In this document: piece after piece, positions 1-7,121 of the stretch
Layout: every line of letters starts with the position of its first letter
How positions within the stretch are numbered: the first letter of the stretch is position 1
Source of the DNA: Desulfarculus sp.
GTDB lineage: Bacteria > Desulfobacterota > Desulfarculia > Desulfarculales > Desulfarculaceae
Direction: 5' to 3'
Assembly: GCA_020216805.1 (NCBI GenBank)
Contig: JAIWNN010000040.1
Location: 1 to 14,776 of the forward strand
DNA length: 14,776 nt
Translations under genes and position numbers: made by a program
The notes under the pieces: generated by a model
Told to the model about the DNA's origin: nothing
The model's input: only the letters and a program-made list of their open reading frames with translations
Databases searched by the model: none

Positions 1-612
1 GAGCGGATTTTCGCGGTCATTTTTCTTCATCCAGGCCACCATCGAGGCCCCGCCCTTGCTCACCAGGCCGCCGTAACGGTAGCCCTGGCGTTCCAGACGC
101 AGCAGGGTCTCGCGGTTGATGCCGCAGTGCACGGCCATGAAGCTGATGCCGTCGGCGCACTGACGTTCGATGAGGTCGAAAAGCATCTCCGCGTCCAGCT
201 TGCCCGGGTCGCCGTACTTTCGCTCGGCCTCGGCAAACGCCTGGTAAAGCGGCACGTTGCCCACCGGCAGTTCCACCGCCGCCAGGACCTCGCGCCGCAC
301 CAGGTCCAGATCGCCGCCCACGCTCAGCTCCATCAGGGTGTCGGCCCCGGCGGCCTGGGCGGCCCGGGCCTTGTCCACCTCGGCCGCCACGTCGCAGATG
401 TCGGTGCTGGTGCCGATGCTGGCGTTGACCTTGGTGGCCAGCCCCCGGCCGATGCCCACCACCCGGGCTGGGCGGTTGCTGTTCAGGGGCACCACGATCT
501 GACCATCGACGATGCGCTGGCGCACCAGCTCCGGCTCCAGGCCCTCGACCTCGGCGATGGTCCGCATCTCCTGGCTGATCTGTCCGGCCTTGGCTATCTC
601 CAAAATGCCCAT
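1..612 (-). CDS. bzaF: ThiC-family radical SAM enzyme, probably BzaF (5-hydroxybenzimidazole synthase); partial, C-terminus outside window
   Basis: 204 N-terminal residues are visible and the frame runs off the left edge. The start ATG (610-612) has an AGGAGG-like site at 621-625, 8 nt upstream. Recognisable ThiC-family stretches are VNASIGTSTD, LSVGGDLDLVRREVL, VGNVPLYQA, MAVHCGINRETLLRL and GLVSKGGASM, ending in KKNDRENPL. The radical SAM cysteine cluster of this family lies near the C-terminus and is not in the window. ThiC converts aminoimidazole ribotide (AIR) to the thiamin pyrimidine HMP-P; the paralogue BzaF converts AIR to 5-hydroxybenzimidazole, the lower ligand of anaerobic cobamides. 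I prefer BzaF because the leader is a cobalamin riboswitch with a terminator, whereas thiC normally carries a TPP riboswitch. Family membership is secure; the choice BzaF over ThiC is inference from regulation. The short N-terminus, lacking the extension of E. coli ThiC, fits the ~430-residue anaerobe type, which includes both enzymes. Confidence 0.85.
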   Translation of the reverse strand, partial: MGILEIAKAGQISQEMRTIAEVEGLEPELVRQRIVDGQIVVPLNSNRPARVVGIGRGLATKVNASIGTSTDICDVAAEVDKARAAQAAGADTLMELSVGGDLDLVRREVLAAVELPVGNVPLYQAFAEAERKYGDPGKLDAEMLFDLIERQCADGISFMAVHCGINRETLLRLERQGYRYGGLVSKGGASMVAWMKKNDRENPL

Positions 613-692
613 GCCAAATTCCTCCGCTCTGGCACAATGCTGACCCGGCGACCCACCACGGACCCGGTGCGCCCACCGACGCACCAGGCGGG

Positions 693-740
693 AAACAAAA
701 AAGGCAAATCCCCGATCCTTGTTTGGATCGGGGATTTGCC
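693..740 (-). terminator. Intrinsic terminator of the cobalamin riboswitch expression platform
   Basis: A perfect 16-bp inverted repeat (703-718 with 725-740, 6-nt loop) is followed on the minus strand by a U-rich tract (complement of 693-702). It lies between the B12 aptamer and the ThiC-family start codon, so it is placed to stop the transcript when cobalamin is bound. It is the strongest terminator in the window. Confidence 0.9.
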
Positions 741-763
741 ATCTCCCTCCACCGGGCTCGACA

Positions 764-970
764 AGGGGCGGCAGGTCTTCTGGCTGGTGGATCGTCCTAC
801 TCCCCGCGCCTTCCCGTCAGCCTTGGGCCTCACAAAGGCCGTGACCGGCAGTGGCTTCCTCGCGGGTTTCGTCCCCACTCACAGCGGCGGGTCCGCGCCG
901 GATTCGCACCGGCTTCCCTCGAGCGCCCCCGCCAGGGGGCGACCGTCCCTCGGGCTAGATTGTCGCCCCC
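764..970 (-). ncRNA. Cobalamin (B12) riboswitch
   Basis: Reading the minus strand, the B12-box core lies at 882-920, with GAAGCCGGTGCGAATCCGGC followed by CCGCCGCTG. A GGGAAGG segment lies at about 809-815, and the conserved 3' part AGCCAGAAGACCTGCC lies at 770-785. The closing helix P1 can form between 964-969 (GGGGCG) and 765-770 (CGCCCC). These are the hallmarks of the adenosylcobalamin-class aptamer. A promoter lies directly upstream and an intrinsic terminator directly downstream, so a transcriptional OFF switch for the ThiC-family gene is the simplest reading. Confidence 0.93.
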
Positions 971-971
971 A

Positions 972-1000
972 TCTATAACAGAGCCCCGGATGGCGGTCAA
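972..1000 (-). promoter_or_regulatory. Sigma-70-type promoter for the cobalamin riboswitch transcript
   Basis: The minus strand shows TTGACC (995-1000), a 17-nt spacer and TATAGA (972-977). Transcription would start near 965, at the 5' edge of the aptamer. The -35 box abuts that of the opposite promoter (1001-1006). Confidence 0.65.
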
Positions 1001-1030
1001 TTGCCAGGCACGCAGGAATGGCGTTATGAT
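1001..1030 (+). promoter_or_regulatory. Candidate promoter for the PAS histidine kinase
   Basis: TTGCCA (1001-1006), an 18-nt spacer and TATGAT (1025-1030). It lies back to back with the riboswitch promoter, and the two -35 boxes are adjacent without a gap. Strength is uncertain from sequence alone. Confidence 0.45.
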
Positions 1031-1073
1031 ATCCAAGAGACAAGCCGTCGCCCCGCGCCTCCGAAACGCGAAT

Positions 1074-1078
1074 GGAGG
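1074..1078 (+). promoter_or_regulatory. Shine-Dalgarno site deciding the kinase start
   Basis: GGAGG at 1074-1078 sits 5 nt before an in-frame GTG at 1084. The upstream ATG at 1072 has no such site and overlaps this motif, so GTG 1084 is preferred. Confidence 0.5.
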
Positions 1079-1083
1079 CCAGA

Positions 1084-3753
1084 GTGCCCGACACGCCCAC
1101 TTTGCTGGCTTCGGCCGACGACCTGCGGCAACTGGGTCGGTTCCTGGCCGGCTCGCCCATCGCTTTCGCCGCCATCCACGAGGATGGCCGCCTCCTAACC
1201 TGCAATCAGGCCTTCTGTGACTTGCTGGGCTACTCCCTGCCCGAAATCGGCGAGCACAATCTCCTCACCCAGCTCACCCCGCCCCCCTGGCGTGACGCGA
1301 CCCGCCAGGCCCACGACCGCCTGCGGGCCGGGGGTCCGCCCCAGCCTTTTGAGAAGGAATTCCTGCGCCGGGACGGCGAGACGGTGCCGGTGGAGCTGTT
1401 CGTGCATCAGGTGGTGGACCAGGTCAGCGGGGAGCGCTTCTTCTGGTCCTTCGTCACCGACATCAGTGACCGCCGCCGGGCCGAGGCCCGCATCCGGGAG
1501 GGCGAGGCCCGCTATCGGGCCATGGTGGAGGCCATCGAGGGTCTGGTCTATGTCTGCTCCCAGGACCAGCGCATCGAGTTCATGAATCAGAGGCTCATCG
1601 ACCGCCTGGGACGCGACGCCACCGGCGAGCCCTGCCATCAGGCCCTGCCCGACCTGGAACCTGCCATCCCCCCCGGGGTGGAACAGGCGGTGCTGCGCGG
1701 CGAGACCATGCGCTGGGAGGCCCACAGCCCCCGGGACGGACGCTGGTTCTACGTGGTCAACACCCCCATCGTGCATCTGGACGGCAAAGTGTCCACCCAA
1801 GCGGTGCTCAGCGACATCACCGCCCGCAAGCAGGCCGAGCAAGCCCTGAAGGAGAGCGAGCAGCAGTTCCGCACCCTGACCGAGACCGCGGCCAGCGCCA
1901 TCCTGATCATCCAGGACGAACGCTTCCGCTACAGCAATCCGGCCGCCTCGGCCCTTTGCGGCTACAGCCCGGAGGAGATCAGCCAGTTTCATTTCCTGGA
2001 CCTGGTCCATCCCGAGCATCGGGACCTGGTGCAAAAGCGCCACGCCGCCCGCCTGCGCGGGGAAAGGGCTCCCACCCGCTATCAGTTCCGCATCCTGACC
2101 AAATCGGGCGATTCGCGTTGGATCGACTTCACTGCCGGCTTCATCGAGTACCAGGGCCGTCCGGCGGTGCTGGGCACCGCGTTGGACGTGACCGAGCAGC
2201 GCCTGGCCATGGAAACCCTGCTCAACTCCGAGCGCCGCCTGGCCGACCTGATCAACTTCCTGCCCGACCCGGCCTTCGCCATCGACGTGCACGGCCGGGT
2301 CATCGCCTGGACCCGGGCCATCGAGGAGCTGACCGGGGTGCGCGCGGAGGACATGATGGGCAAGGGCGACTACGAATACGCCCTGCCCTTCTACGGTCAA
2401 CGACGGCCGGTGTTGGTGGATCTGTGCCTGCATTGGGACGAGGAAAGTGCGCGGCGCTACCCATTCATCACCCGCGACAACCACACCCTGCTCACCGAGG
2501 TGGAGGTGCCCCGCCTGCGGCCGGGAGGGGTGGTGCTCTGGGCCAAGGCCACCCGGCTCTACGACTCCCAGGGTGGGGTGGTGGGAGCCATCGAGACCAT
2601 CCGCGACATCACCGCCCACAAGCGCCTGGAGACCGAACTGCGCGATTTGGCCGAAAAACGCCAGGCTCTGGTCAACAGCCTGCCCCTGGGGGTGATCAGC
2701 GTGGACGACCAGTTCCGAATCACCGAGCTCAACGCCCAAGGCGAGGTTATCCTGGGCATCAGCCAGGAACAGGCCCTGGGGCGTCACTGCTGGGAGGTGC
2801 TCAAGGGCGCGCCCTGCCACGACCGCTGCCCCATTCGCAACGTCCTGGCCGGACGCGAGGATTTCGCCCCCATGGAAACCGTCATCCACCACCCCCAGCG
2901 GGGGCCGGTGCCGGTGCGGCTGTCGGCGGCACGACTGCAGGACGCCGCGGGGCGCACCATCGGCGGGGTGGAAGTGTTCCAGGACATCAGCGAAATCAAG
3001 GCCCTGGAGCGGGAGCGCGGCAACATTGTCTCCATGTTCGCCCACGACATGAAGTCGCCCCTGGTCAGCATCCAGGGCTTCGCCCTGCGCCTGTTGAGCG
3101 AGGCCGCCCGCTCCGGCGGCGAGCGCCAGACCAAGTATCTGGACATCATCCGCAAGGAGGCGGCCAAGCTGGAAGCCCTGGTCAACGACTTTTTGGACTT
3201 CTCCCGCCTGGAGCTGGGCCGCCTGACCCTCAACTTCAGCGCCACCGACCTGACCAAGGAGCTGTTGGAGCTGGTGGAGGTATATCAGGAGCGCTTCGAC
3301 CAGGCCGGCATCAGCCTGACCGCCAATCTGGACGAGAACCTGCCGGTGATCGAGGCCGACGCCCCCCGCCTGCGCCGGGTCTTCACCAATCTTTTGGAGA
3401 ACGCCCTGAAGTACTCCACCGGCGGCACCGCGGTCAGGGTGGAGGCCGAGCAGTCCGACAGCGAGATCCTGGTGCGGGTGCGGGACCAGGGCATCGGCAT
3501 CGCGGCCGAGGAACTGCCCTTCATCTTCGACGTCTTCTACCGGGGCAAGAACAAGGGCCAGCGTCAGGGCCACGGCCTGGGCCTGGCCGGAGCCGAGGCC
3601 ATCGTGCGCGGCCACGGCGGCCGAGTGCTGGTGGCCAGCGAGCTGGGCAAGGGCTCGGTCTTCACCGTGGCCCTGCCCAAGCGCCGGCCCGAGCCGGTCC
3701 CGGCCCCGCCAATCCCCCCGCCTCCGGCCGGTCCGCTCCCTCCCGCGGCGTGA
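1084..3753 (+). CDS. Cytoplasmic multi-PAS sensor histidine kinase (five PAS domains)
   Basis: 889 residues from GTG 1084 (893 from ATG 1072). Five PAS-type modules follow one another at roughly 10-130, 140-250, 258-378, 386-518 and 524-640. The first four end in the usual linker pattern (VTDISDRRRAE, LSDITARKQAE, ALDVTEQR, IRDITAHKRLE) and the fifth in FQDISEIKALE. Next comes a HisKA helix with phosphoacceptor His654 (FAHDMKSPLVSIQG), then a HATPase domain at about 755-865 with the N box (NLLENALKYS), G1 (DQGIG), F box (FDVFYRG) and G2 (GHGLGLA). All kinase motifs look intact. No membrane segment or signal peptide is visible, so it should sense a cytoplasmic cue. PAS5 carries C569-x8-C578-x3-C582. 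The tail is proline-rich. No response regulator lies next to it, so its partner is unknown. A thin 41-bp gap separates it from the rRNA methyltransferase gene downstream. Confidence 0.92.
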   Translation: MPDTPTLLASADDLRQLGRFLAGSPIAFAAIHEDGRLLTCNQAFCDLLGYSLPEIGEHNLLTQLTPPPWRDATRQAHDRLRAGGPPQPFEKEFLRRDGETVPVELFVHQVVDQVSGERFFWSFVTDISDRRRAEARIREGEARYRAMVEAIEGLVYVCSQDQRIEFMNQRLIDRLGRDATGEPCHQALPDLEPAIPPGVEQAVLRGETMRWEAHSPRDGRWFYVVNTPIVHLDGKVSTQAVLSDITARKQAEQALKESEQQFRTLTETAASAILIIQDERFRYSNPAASALCGYSPEEISQFHFLDLVHPEHRDLVQKRHAARLRGERAPTRYQFRILTKSGDSRWIDFTAGFIEYQGRPAVLGTALDVTEQRLAMETLLNSERRLADLINFLPDPAFAIDVHGRVIAWTRAIEELTGVRAEDMMGKGDYEYALPFYGQRRPVLVDLCLHWDEESARRYPFITRDNHTLLTEVEVPRLRPGGVVLWAKATRLYDSQGGVVGAIETIRDITAHKRLETELRDLAEKRQALVNSLPLGVISVDDQFRITELNAQGEVILGISQEQALGRHCWEVLKGAPCHDRCPIRNVLAGREDFAPMETVIHHPQRGPVPVRLSAARLQDAAGRTIGGVEVFQDISEIKALERERGNIVSMFAHDMKSPLVSIQGFALRLLSEAARSGGERQTKYLDIIRKEAAKLEALVNDFLDFSRLELGRLTLNFSATDLTKELLELVEVYQERFDQAGISLTANLDENLPVIEADAPRLRRVFTNLLENALKYSTGGTAVRVEAEQSDSEILVRVRDQGIGIAAEELPFIFDVFYRGKNKGQRQGHGLGLAGAEAIVRGHGGRVLVASELGKGSVFTVALPKRRPEPVPAPPIPPPPAGPLPPAA

Positions 3754-3794
3754 GACCAGGGGCGAGGTCGGCTCCGGCGTGCTAGACTGCCGCC

Positions 3795-5078
3795 ATGAAA
3801 CTAGAACCAACCGCCGCCAGCCACGACTCGCGCCCACCCGGCGCCGCCAATTTGGAACGGCGCGTCAAGCGTCAGGCCTGGGCTCCGGAGCACGACCTGT
3901 TCGCCGTCACCGCCCCCGGTCTGGAACCGGTCTGCGCCCACGAGTTGCTCAACTTGGGAGCCGAGGAGGCCCGGGCCACCCCGGGCGGGGTGCTGTTTCG
4001 CGGCCGCCTGGACTCGCTCTACGCCGCCAACCTCTGGCTGCGCACCGCCGGCCGGGTGCTGTTGCGGCTCAAGGACTTCCGGGTGCGGACCTGGGAGGAT
4101 CTGCTGCGCCAGGCGGCGGCCGTGCCCTGGGAGGTCTGGTTGGAGGCCGGGGCCCAGGTCAGGGTGCGGGTGAGCCTGCGCCAATCCAACCTGCGCCACG
4201 AGGGACGCATCGCCGAGGAGGTCTTCCAGGCCGCGTCCAACCGCCTGGCCTCCCTGGGCCTGAAGCCTCCCCGCCTGATCGGTGGCGAAGGCCGAGAGGG
4301 TGAGGAGGACGACGGTGGGGACCAGACCGAGGGGCCCAGCGCCGGCGGCGACCAGCCGGCGCAGACCATCCTGGTGCGCGGGGTGGACCGCCGGGCCAGC
4401 TTGAGCCTGGACGGCAGCGGCGCCCACCTGCACCGCCGGGGCTACCGCCTGGCCCCCGGGCCGGCCCCTTTGCGCGAGGATCTGGCCGCGGCCCTGCTGA
4501 TCCTCTGCGACTACACCGGCGACCAGCCCCTGCTGGACCCCTTTTGCGGGGCCGGGACCCTGGCCATCGAGGCCGGCCTGATCGCCCGCCGCCTGGCCCC
4601 GGGTCTGGCGCGCGACTTCGCCTTCAGCGACTGGCCCAGTTTCCGCGAGCCCACCTGGCGCCATCTGCGCAAACAGGCCCAGGCCGCCGCCCTGCCCGCC
4701 CCGCCGCAGCCCATCCACGCCCGGGACGTCTCGGCTCCGGCCCTGGAGGCCTGCCGGGCCAACGCCCGCCGCGCCGGCCTGGAGGGCCAGGTCGAGATCC
4801 AGCGGGCGGACTTCTTCAACGCCGACCCGCCCCCCGGGCCGGGGCTGGTGGTCATCAATCCGCCCTTCGGCCATCGCCTGGGCAGCGTGCGCCAGGCCGC
4901 CGACCTGGCCAAACGCATCGGCTGGCGCCTGCGTCTGGCCTACCCCGGTTGGCGGGTGGGGTTGGTTCTCTACCGGCCGGAATGGGCCGCCGATCTGGGC
5001 CTGGCCCAGGCGCGGACCCTGGCCGCGCCCCATGGCGGGCTCAAGATCAGCCTGCTCTGCGGGGAGGTGCCGGGCTGA
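3795..5078 (+). CDS. THUMP-domain class I rRNA (guanine-N2) methyltransferase, RlmL/YpsC-like
   Basis: 427 residues. The N-terminal half starts with the family pattern LFAVTAPGLEPVCAHELLNLGA and continues as a ferredoxin-like/THUMP RNA-binding region to about residue 160. The C-terminal half is a Rossmann methyltransferase: SAM motif I LLDPFCGAGTLAIEAG at 246-261 and the catalytic NPPFG at 355-359 (NPPY/F motif of base N-methyltransferases). The family methylates G in 23S rRNA (E. coli RlmL makes m2G2445); this is a single-methyltransferase version like B. subtilis YpsC, without the second RlmK half. Between THUMP and catalytic domain is a Gly/Glu/Asp-rich insert (about 163-188) that looks like a disordered linker. 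No good Shine-Dalgarno site precedes the ATG, so translation may depend on readthrough from the kinase gene 41 bp upstream. Exact target base is inferred, not shown. Confidence 0.88.
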   Translation: MKLEPTAASHDSRPPGAANLERRVKRQAWAPEHDLFAVTAPGLEPVCAHELLNLGAEEARATPGGVLFRGRLDSLYAANLWLRTAGRVLLRLKDFRVRTWEDLLRQAAAVPWEVWLEAGAQVRVRVSLRQSNLRHEGRIAEEVFQAASNRLASLGLKPPRLIGGEGREGEEDDGGDQTEGPSAGGDQPAQTILVRGVDRRASLSLDGSGAHLHRRGYRLAPGPAPLREDLAAALLILCDYTGDQPLLDPFCGAGTLAIEAGLIARRLAPGLARDFAFSDWPSFREPTWRHLRKQAQAAALPAPPQPIHARDVSAPALEACRANARRAGLEGQVEIQRADFFNADPPPGPGLVVINPPFGHRLGSVRQAADLAKRIGWRLRLAYPGWRVGLVLYRPEWAADLGLAQARTLAAPHGGLKISLLCGEVPG

Positions 5079-5093
5079 GCCGGCCGCGCCAGC

Positions 5094-5591
5094 CTACCAG
5101 ATCTCGCGGGGGCGCTGCTCCATCAGGTCGTAGCCGTGCATGCGGGCCAGGTCGTCCTGAACGGCGTGAAAACGCTTGGCGATGACCAAGGTCAGGTTGC
5201 GCATGAAGATGTAGCCGATGCGGGGGTGGTCGTCGAACAGCCTAAGAAGCTCCTGGCGGTCCAGGCGGTAGAAGGCGCAACGGGTGCTGACGCAATAGCT
5301 GGACAGGGTGTAGCGGTGGGGCGGAACCAGGGCCGACCAGCCGAAGGTGTCTCCGGCCTTGACCTTGGTGATGGTCATGTCCGGGCCGCTCTCGCGCCCG
5401 GGCATCTCAAAACGCAGTTCTACGTCGCCTTCTTTCAAAAAAAACAGATCGTTGGCCTCATCCCCCTCCCGGCCGATCAGTTCATCCCGCAGCCGGCTGT
5501 CGGGCCGGCAGCAGGCGGTCAGGCGGGAGAGCTCTTCCACGCTCAGGCCCCGGCAGACCTCCACCGAGGCCAGGAAAACCAAGTCGGACAT
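5094..5591 (-). CDS. Stand-alone cyclic-nucleotide-binding-type (Crp-like) domain protein
   Basis: 165 residues from the ATG at 5589-5591, chosen because AGGGAGG lies 5 nt upstream (5597-5603); an ATG 24 nt further upstream lacks such a site. The N-terminus LASVEVCRGLSVEELSRLTACC and the beta-roll part (GREGDEANDLFFLKEGDVEL, then GDTFGWSALVPP) match the cNMP-binding fold. Only a short helical tail (FMRNLTLVIAKRFHAVQDDL) follows; there is no DNA-binding HTH as in Crp/Fnr and no kinase or channel part. In the phosphate-binding cassette the usual Glu after FG is replaced by Trp (GDTFGWSAL), so cAMP binding is doubtful and the ligand is unknown. It is convergent with the methyltransferase gene (16-bp gap). 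A weak upstream promoter may lie in 5640-5720, after the aminotransferase terminator, but I cannot place it firmly. Confidence 0.85.
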   Translation of the reverse strand: MSDLVFLASVEVCRGLSVEELSRLTACCRPDSRLRDELIGREGDEANDLFFLKEGDVELRFEMPGRESGPDMTITKVKAGDTFGWSALVPPHRYTLSSYCVSTRCAFYRLDRQELLRLFDDHPRIGYIFMRNLTLVIAKRFHAVQDDLARMHGYDLMEQRPREIW

Positions 5592-5596
5592 CTTCG

Positions 5597-5603
5597 CCTC
5601 CCT
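5597..5603 (-). promoter_or_regulatory. Shine-Dalgarno site deciding the start of the cNMP-domain gene
   Basis: The minus strand reads AGGGAGG, 5 nt before the ATG at 5589-5591. It supports the shorter start over the one at 5613-5615. Confidence 0.6.
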
Positions 5604-5761
5604 GGCTGGGCCCAATGCCGCGGGCCGCTTCAGCCTGACTTCTAATTTACATCCTTCCGCTTGTGCGTTTGAATCAGAAAATCACCGGACAGGAGGCGAT
5701 TATTGTAGGCGGGGTCGGGCCCGGGCCTTTTGGGGGCCTGGATCCTCTTCGGGCCGACATG

Positions 5762-5797
5762 AAAAAAGCCCGGCCGGGGAGTCGTTCCCGGCCGGGC
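5762..5797 (-). terminator. Intrinsic terminator after the aminotransferase gene
   Basis: An 11-bp G+C-rich stem (5768-5778 with 5787-5797) is followed on the minus strand by six U (complement of 5762-5767). It lies about 26 bp past the aminotransferase stop codon and isolates it from the cNMP-domain gene transcribed in the same direction. Confidence 0.88.
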
Positions 5798-5822
5798 GTG
5801 TTTTCAGGCTGTCGGGGCCGGA

Positions 5823-7016
5823 TCAGGCCAGCTTGGCCAGACCCTCCTCCAGGCGGTCCATGCCCTTGGCGATGAGCTCCTGGGAGGTGGCGAAGGAGAA
5901 GCGCACGCAGGCGTCCTCGCCAAAGGCCGCGCCGGGCACGGTGGCGATGTGGGCCTCTTCCAGCAGATAGGCCGAGAGGTCCACCGAGCCCTGGATCACC
6001 TTGTCGCCCCATTTCTTGCCGAAGTAGGCCGAGAGGTTGGGGAAGACATAGAAGGCCCCGCCGGGGTTGGGGCAGGTGACGCCCTTCATGGCCGCCAGGC
6101 GACCCACGATGTAGCCCCGCCGGCGCTCGAACTCGGCCCGCATCTTCTCCACCTCGTCCTGGGGGCCGTTGATGGCCTCGACGGCGGCCTTCTGGGCGAT
6201 GGCGGTGGGATTGCTGGTGGACTGGCTCTGGATCTTGGCGCAAGCCTTGATGATCGGGGCCGGGCCGGCCATGTAGCCGATCCGCCAGCCGGTCATGGCG
6301 TAGGCCTTGGACACGCCGTTCAAGGTCACGGTGTGGGCGAAGATCTCGTCCCCCAGCGAGGCGGTGGAGACGAACTTGCGCCCGTCGAACAGGATCGGCT
6401 CGTAGATCTCGTCGCTGATGATGATCACGCCCTTTTTGGCGCAGATCTCGGCGATGGGCTTGAGCTCATCGGCCGAATACACCCCGCCGGTGGGGTTGCT
6501 GGGCGAGTTGATGAAGATGGCCTTGGTCCGGGGGGTGATGGCCGCCTCCACCTGCTCCGGGCGCAGCTTGAAGTCGTCCGCCTCCTGGGTGGGCAGCACC
6601 ACCGGAACGCCGCCGGCCAGGATCACCATCGGGGGATAGCTCACCCAGTAGGGCGCGGGCACGATCACCTCGTCGCCCTCGTTGACCAGGGCCTGCATCA
6701 GCAGGTAGCTGGAGTGTTTGCCGCCCACGTTGATGATCACCTGGTCCAGGCCGTAGGTCAGGCCGTTGTCGCGTTTGAACTTCTCCACCACCGCTTTTTT
6801 GAGCTCGGGCAGACCATCGGCCGGGGTGTAGCCGTGATAGCCATCGTCGATGGCTTTCTTGGCCGCGGCGCAGATGTGGGCCGGGGTGCGGAAGTCGGGC
6901 TCACCCACGCCGAAGCTGATGACGTCGACGCCTTCGGCCTTGAGGGCCTTGGCCTTGGCGTCCACCGCCAGGGTGGGAGAGGGCTGGATGCTCATGACGC
7001 GACGGGCGAGTTCCAT
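5823..7016 (-). CDS. aspC: Pyridoxal-phosphate aspartate aminotransferase (class I, bacterial type)
   Basis: 397 residues, the usual length for the Bacillus/Thermus-type subgroup (Igamma). It transfers the amino group between aspartate and 2-oxoglutarate, linking oxaloacetate to amino-acid synthesis in the cytoplasm. Visible family signatures are FGVGEPDFRTP near residue 36, the SNPTGG loop binding PLP, the SDEIYEPI aspartate pair, the PLP Schiff-base Lys237 in NGVSKAYAMTGWRIGY, and the carboxylate-binding Arg372 in VRFSFA. The start ATG has GGAGG about 5 nt upstream. It has its own promoter and terminator, so it is probably a single-gene unit. A related prephenate or other class I aminotransferase activity cannot be excluded from sequence alone. 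Confidence 0.93.
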   Translation of the reverse strand: MELARRVMSIQPSPTLAVDAKAKALKAEGVDVISFGVGEPDFRTPAHICAAAKKAIDDGYHGYTPADGLPELKKAVVEKFKRDNGLTYGLDQVIINVGGKHSSYLLMQALVNEGDEVIVPAPYWVSYPPMVILAGGVPVVLPTQEADDFKLRPEQVEAAITPRTKAIFINSPSNPTGGVYSADELKPIAEICAKKGVIIISDEIYEPILFDGRKFVSTASLGDEIFAHTVTLNGVSKAYAMTGWRIGYMAGPAPIIKACAKIQSQSTSNPTAIAQKAAVEAINGPQDEVEKMRAEFERRRGYIVGRLAAMKGVTCPNPGGAFYVFPNLSAYFGKKWGDKVIQGSVDLSAYLLEEAHIATVPGAAFGEDACVRFSFATSQELIAKGMDRLEEGLAKLA

Positions 7017-7081
7017 TGGTCCTCCTGCCAGGAATTGTGGCCGGTTGGTGGGGACGGCTCTACGCCGTAACGGGCCGAATA

Positions 7082-7110
7082 CGATTACCCAGAGCGGTGG
7101 GATTTGTCAA
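7082..7110 (-). promoter_or_regulatory. Promoter for the aspartate aminotransferase gene
   Basis: The minus strand has TTGACA (7105-7110), a 17-nt spacer and TAATCG (7082-7087). The -35 is perfect and the -10 imperfect. It lies in the gap between the pilZ stop codon and the aminotransferase start, with a leader of about 60 nt. Confidence 0.55.
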
Positions 7111-7121
7111 GCGAGGAGAAG

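Noticed and set aside
1..612. Plain thiamin ThiC annotation
   Set aside because: Not excluded, but the cobalamin riboswitch makes the BzaF paralogue more likely; kept as the main alternative.
1956..3785. Long open frame in a second plus-strand frame inside the kinase
   Set aside because: Arg/Gly/Pro/His-rich low-complexity translation, a frame shadow of the kinase gene.
1195..3837. Long open frame on the minus strand (880 codons) opposite the PAS kinase
   Set aside because: Translation is rich in Gly/Ala/His/Gln/Leu without domain motifs, typical of the antisense of a G+C-rich gene; the plus-strand kinase is unmistakable.
3801..5033. Long minus-strand open frame opposite the methyltransferase
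   Set aside because: No recognisable motif and biased composition; the plus strand carries NPPFG and SAM motifs.
5640..5720. Promoter for the cNMP-domain gene (TACAAT or TAAATT type -10 boxes)
   Set aside because: Several weak -10-like boxes exist but none has a convincing -35 at the right distance.
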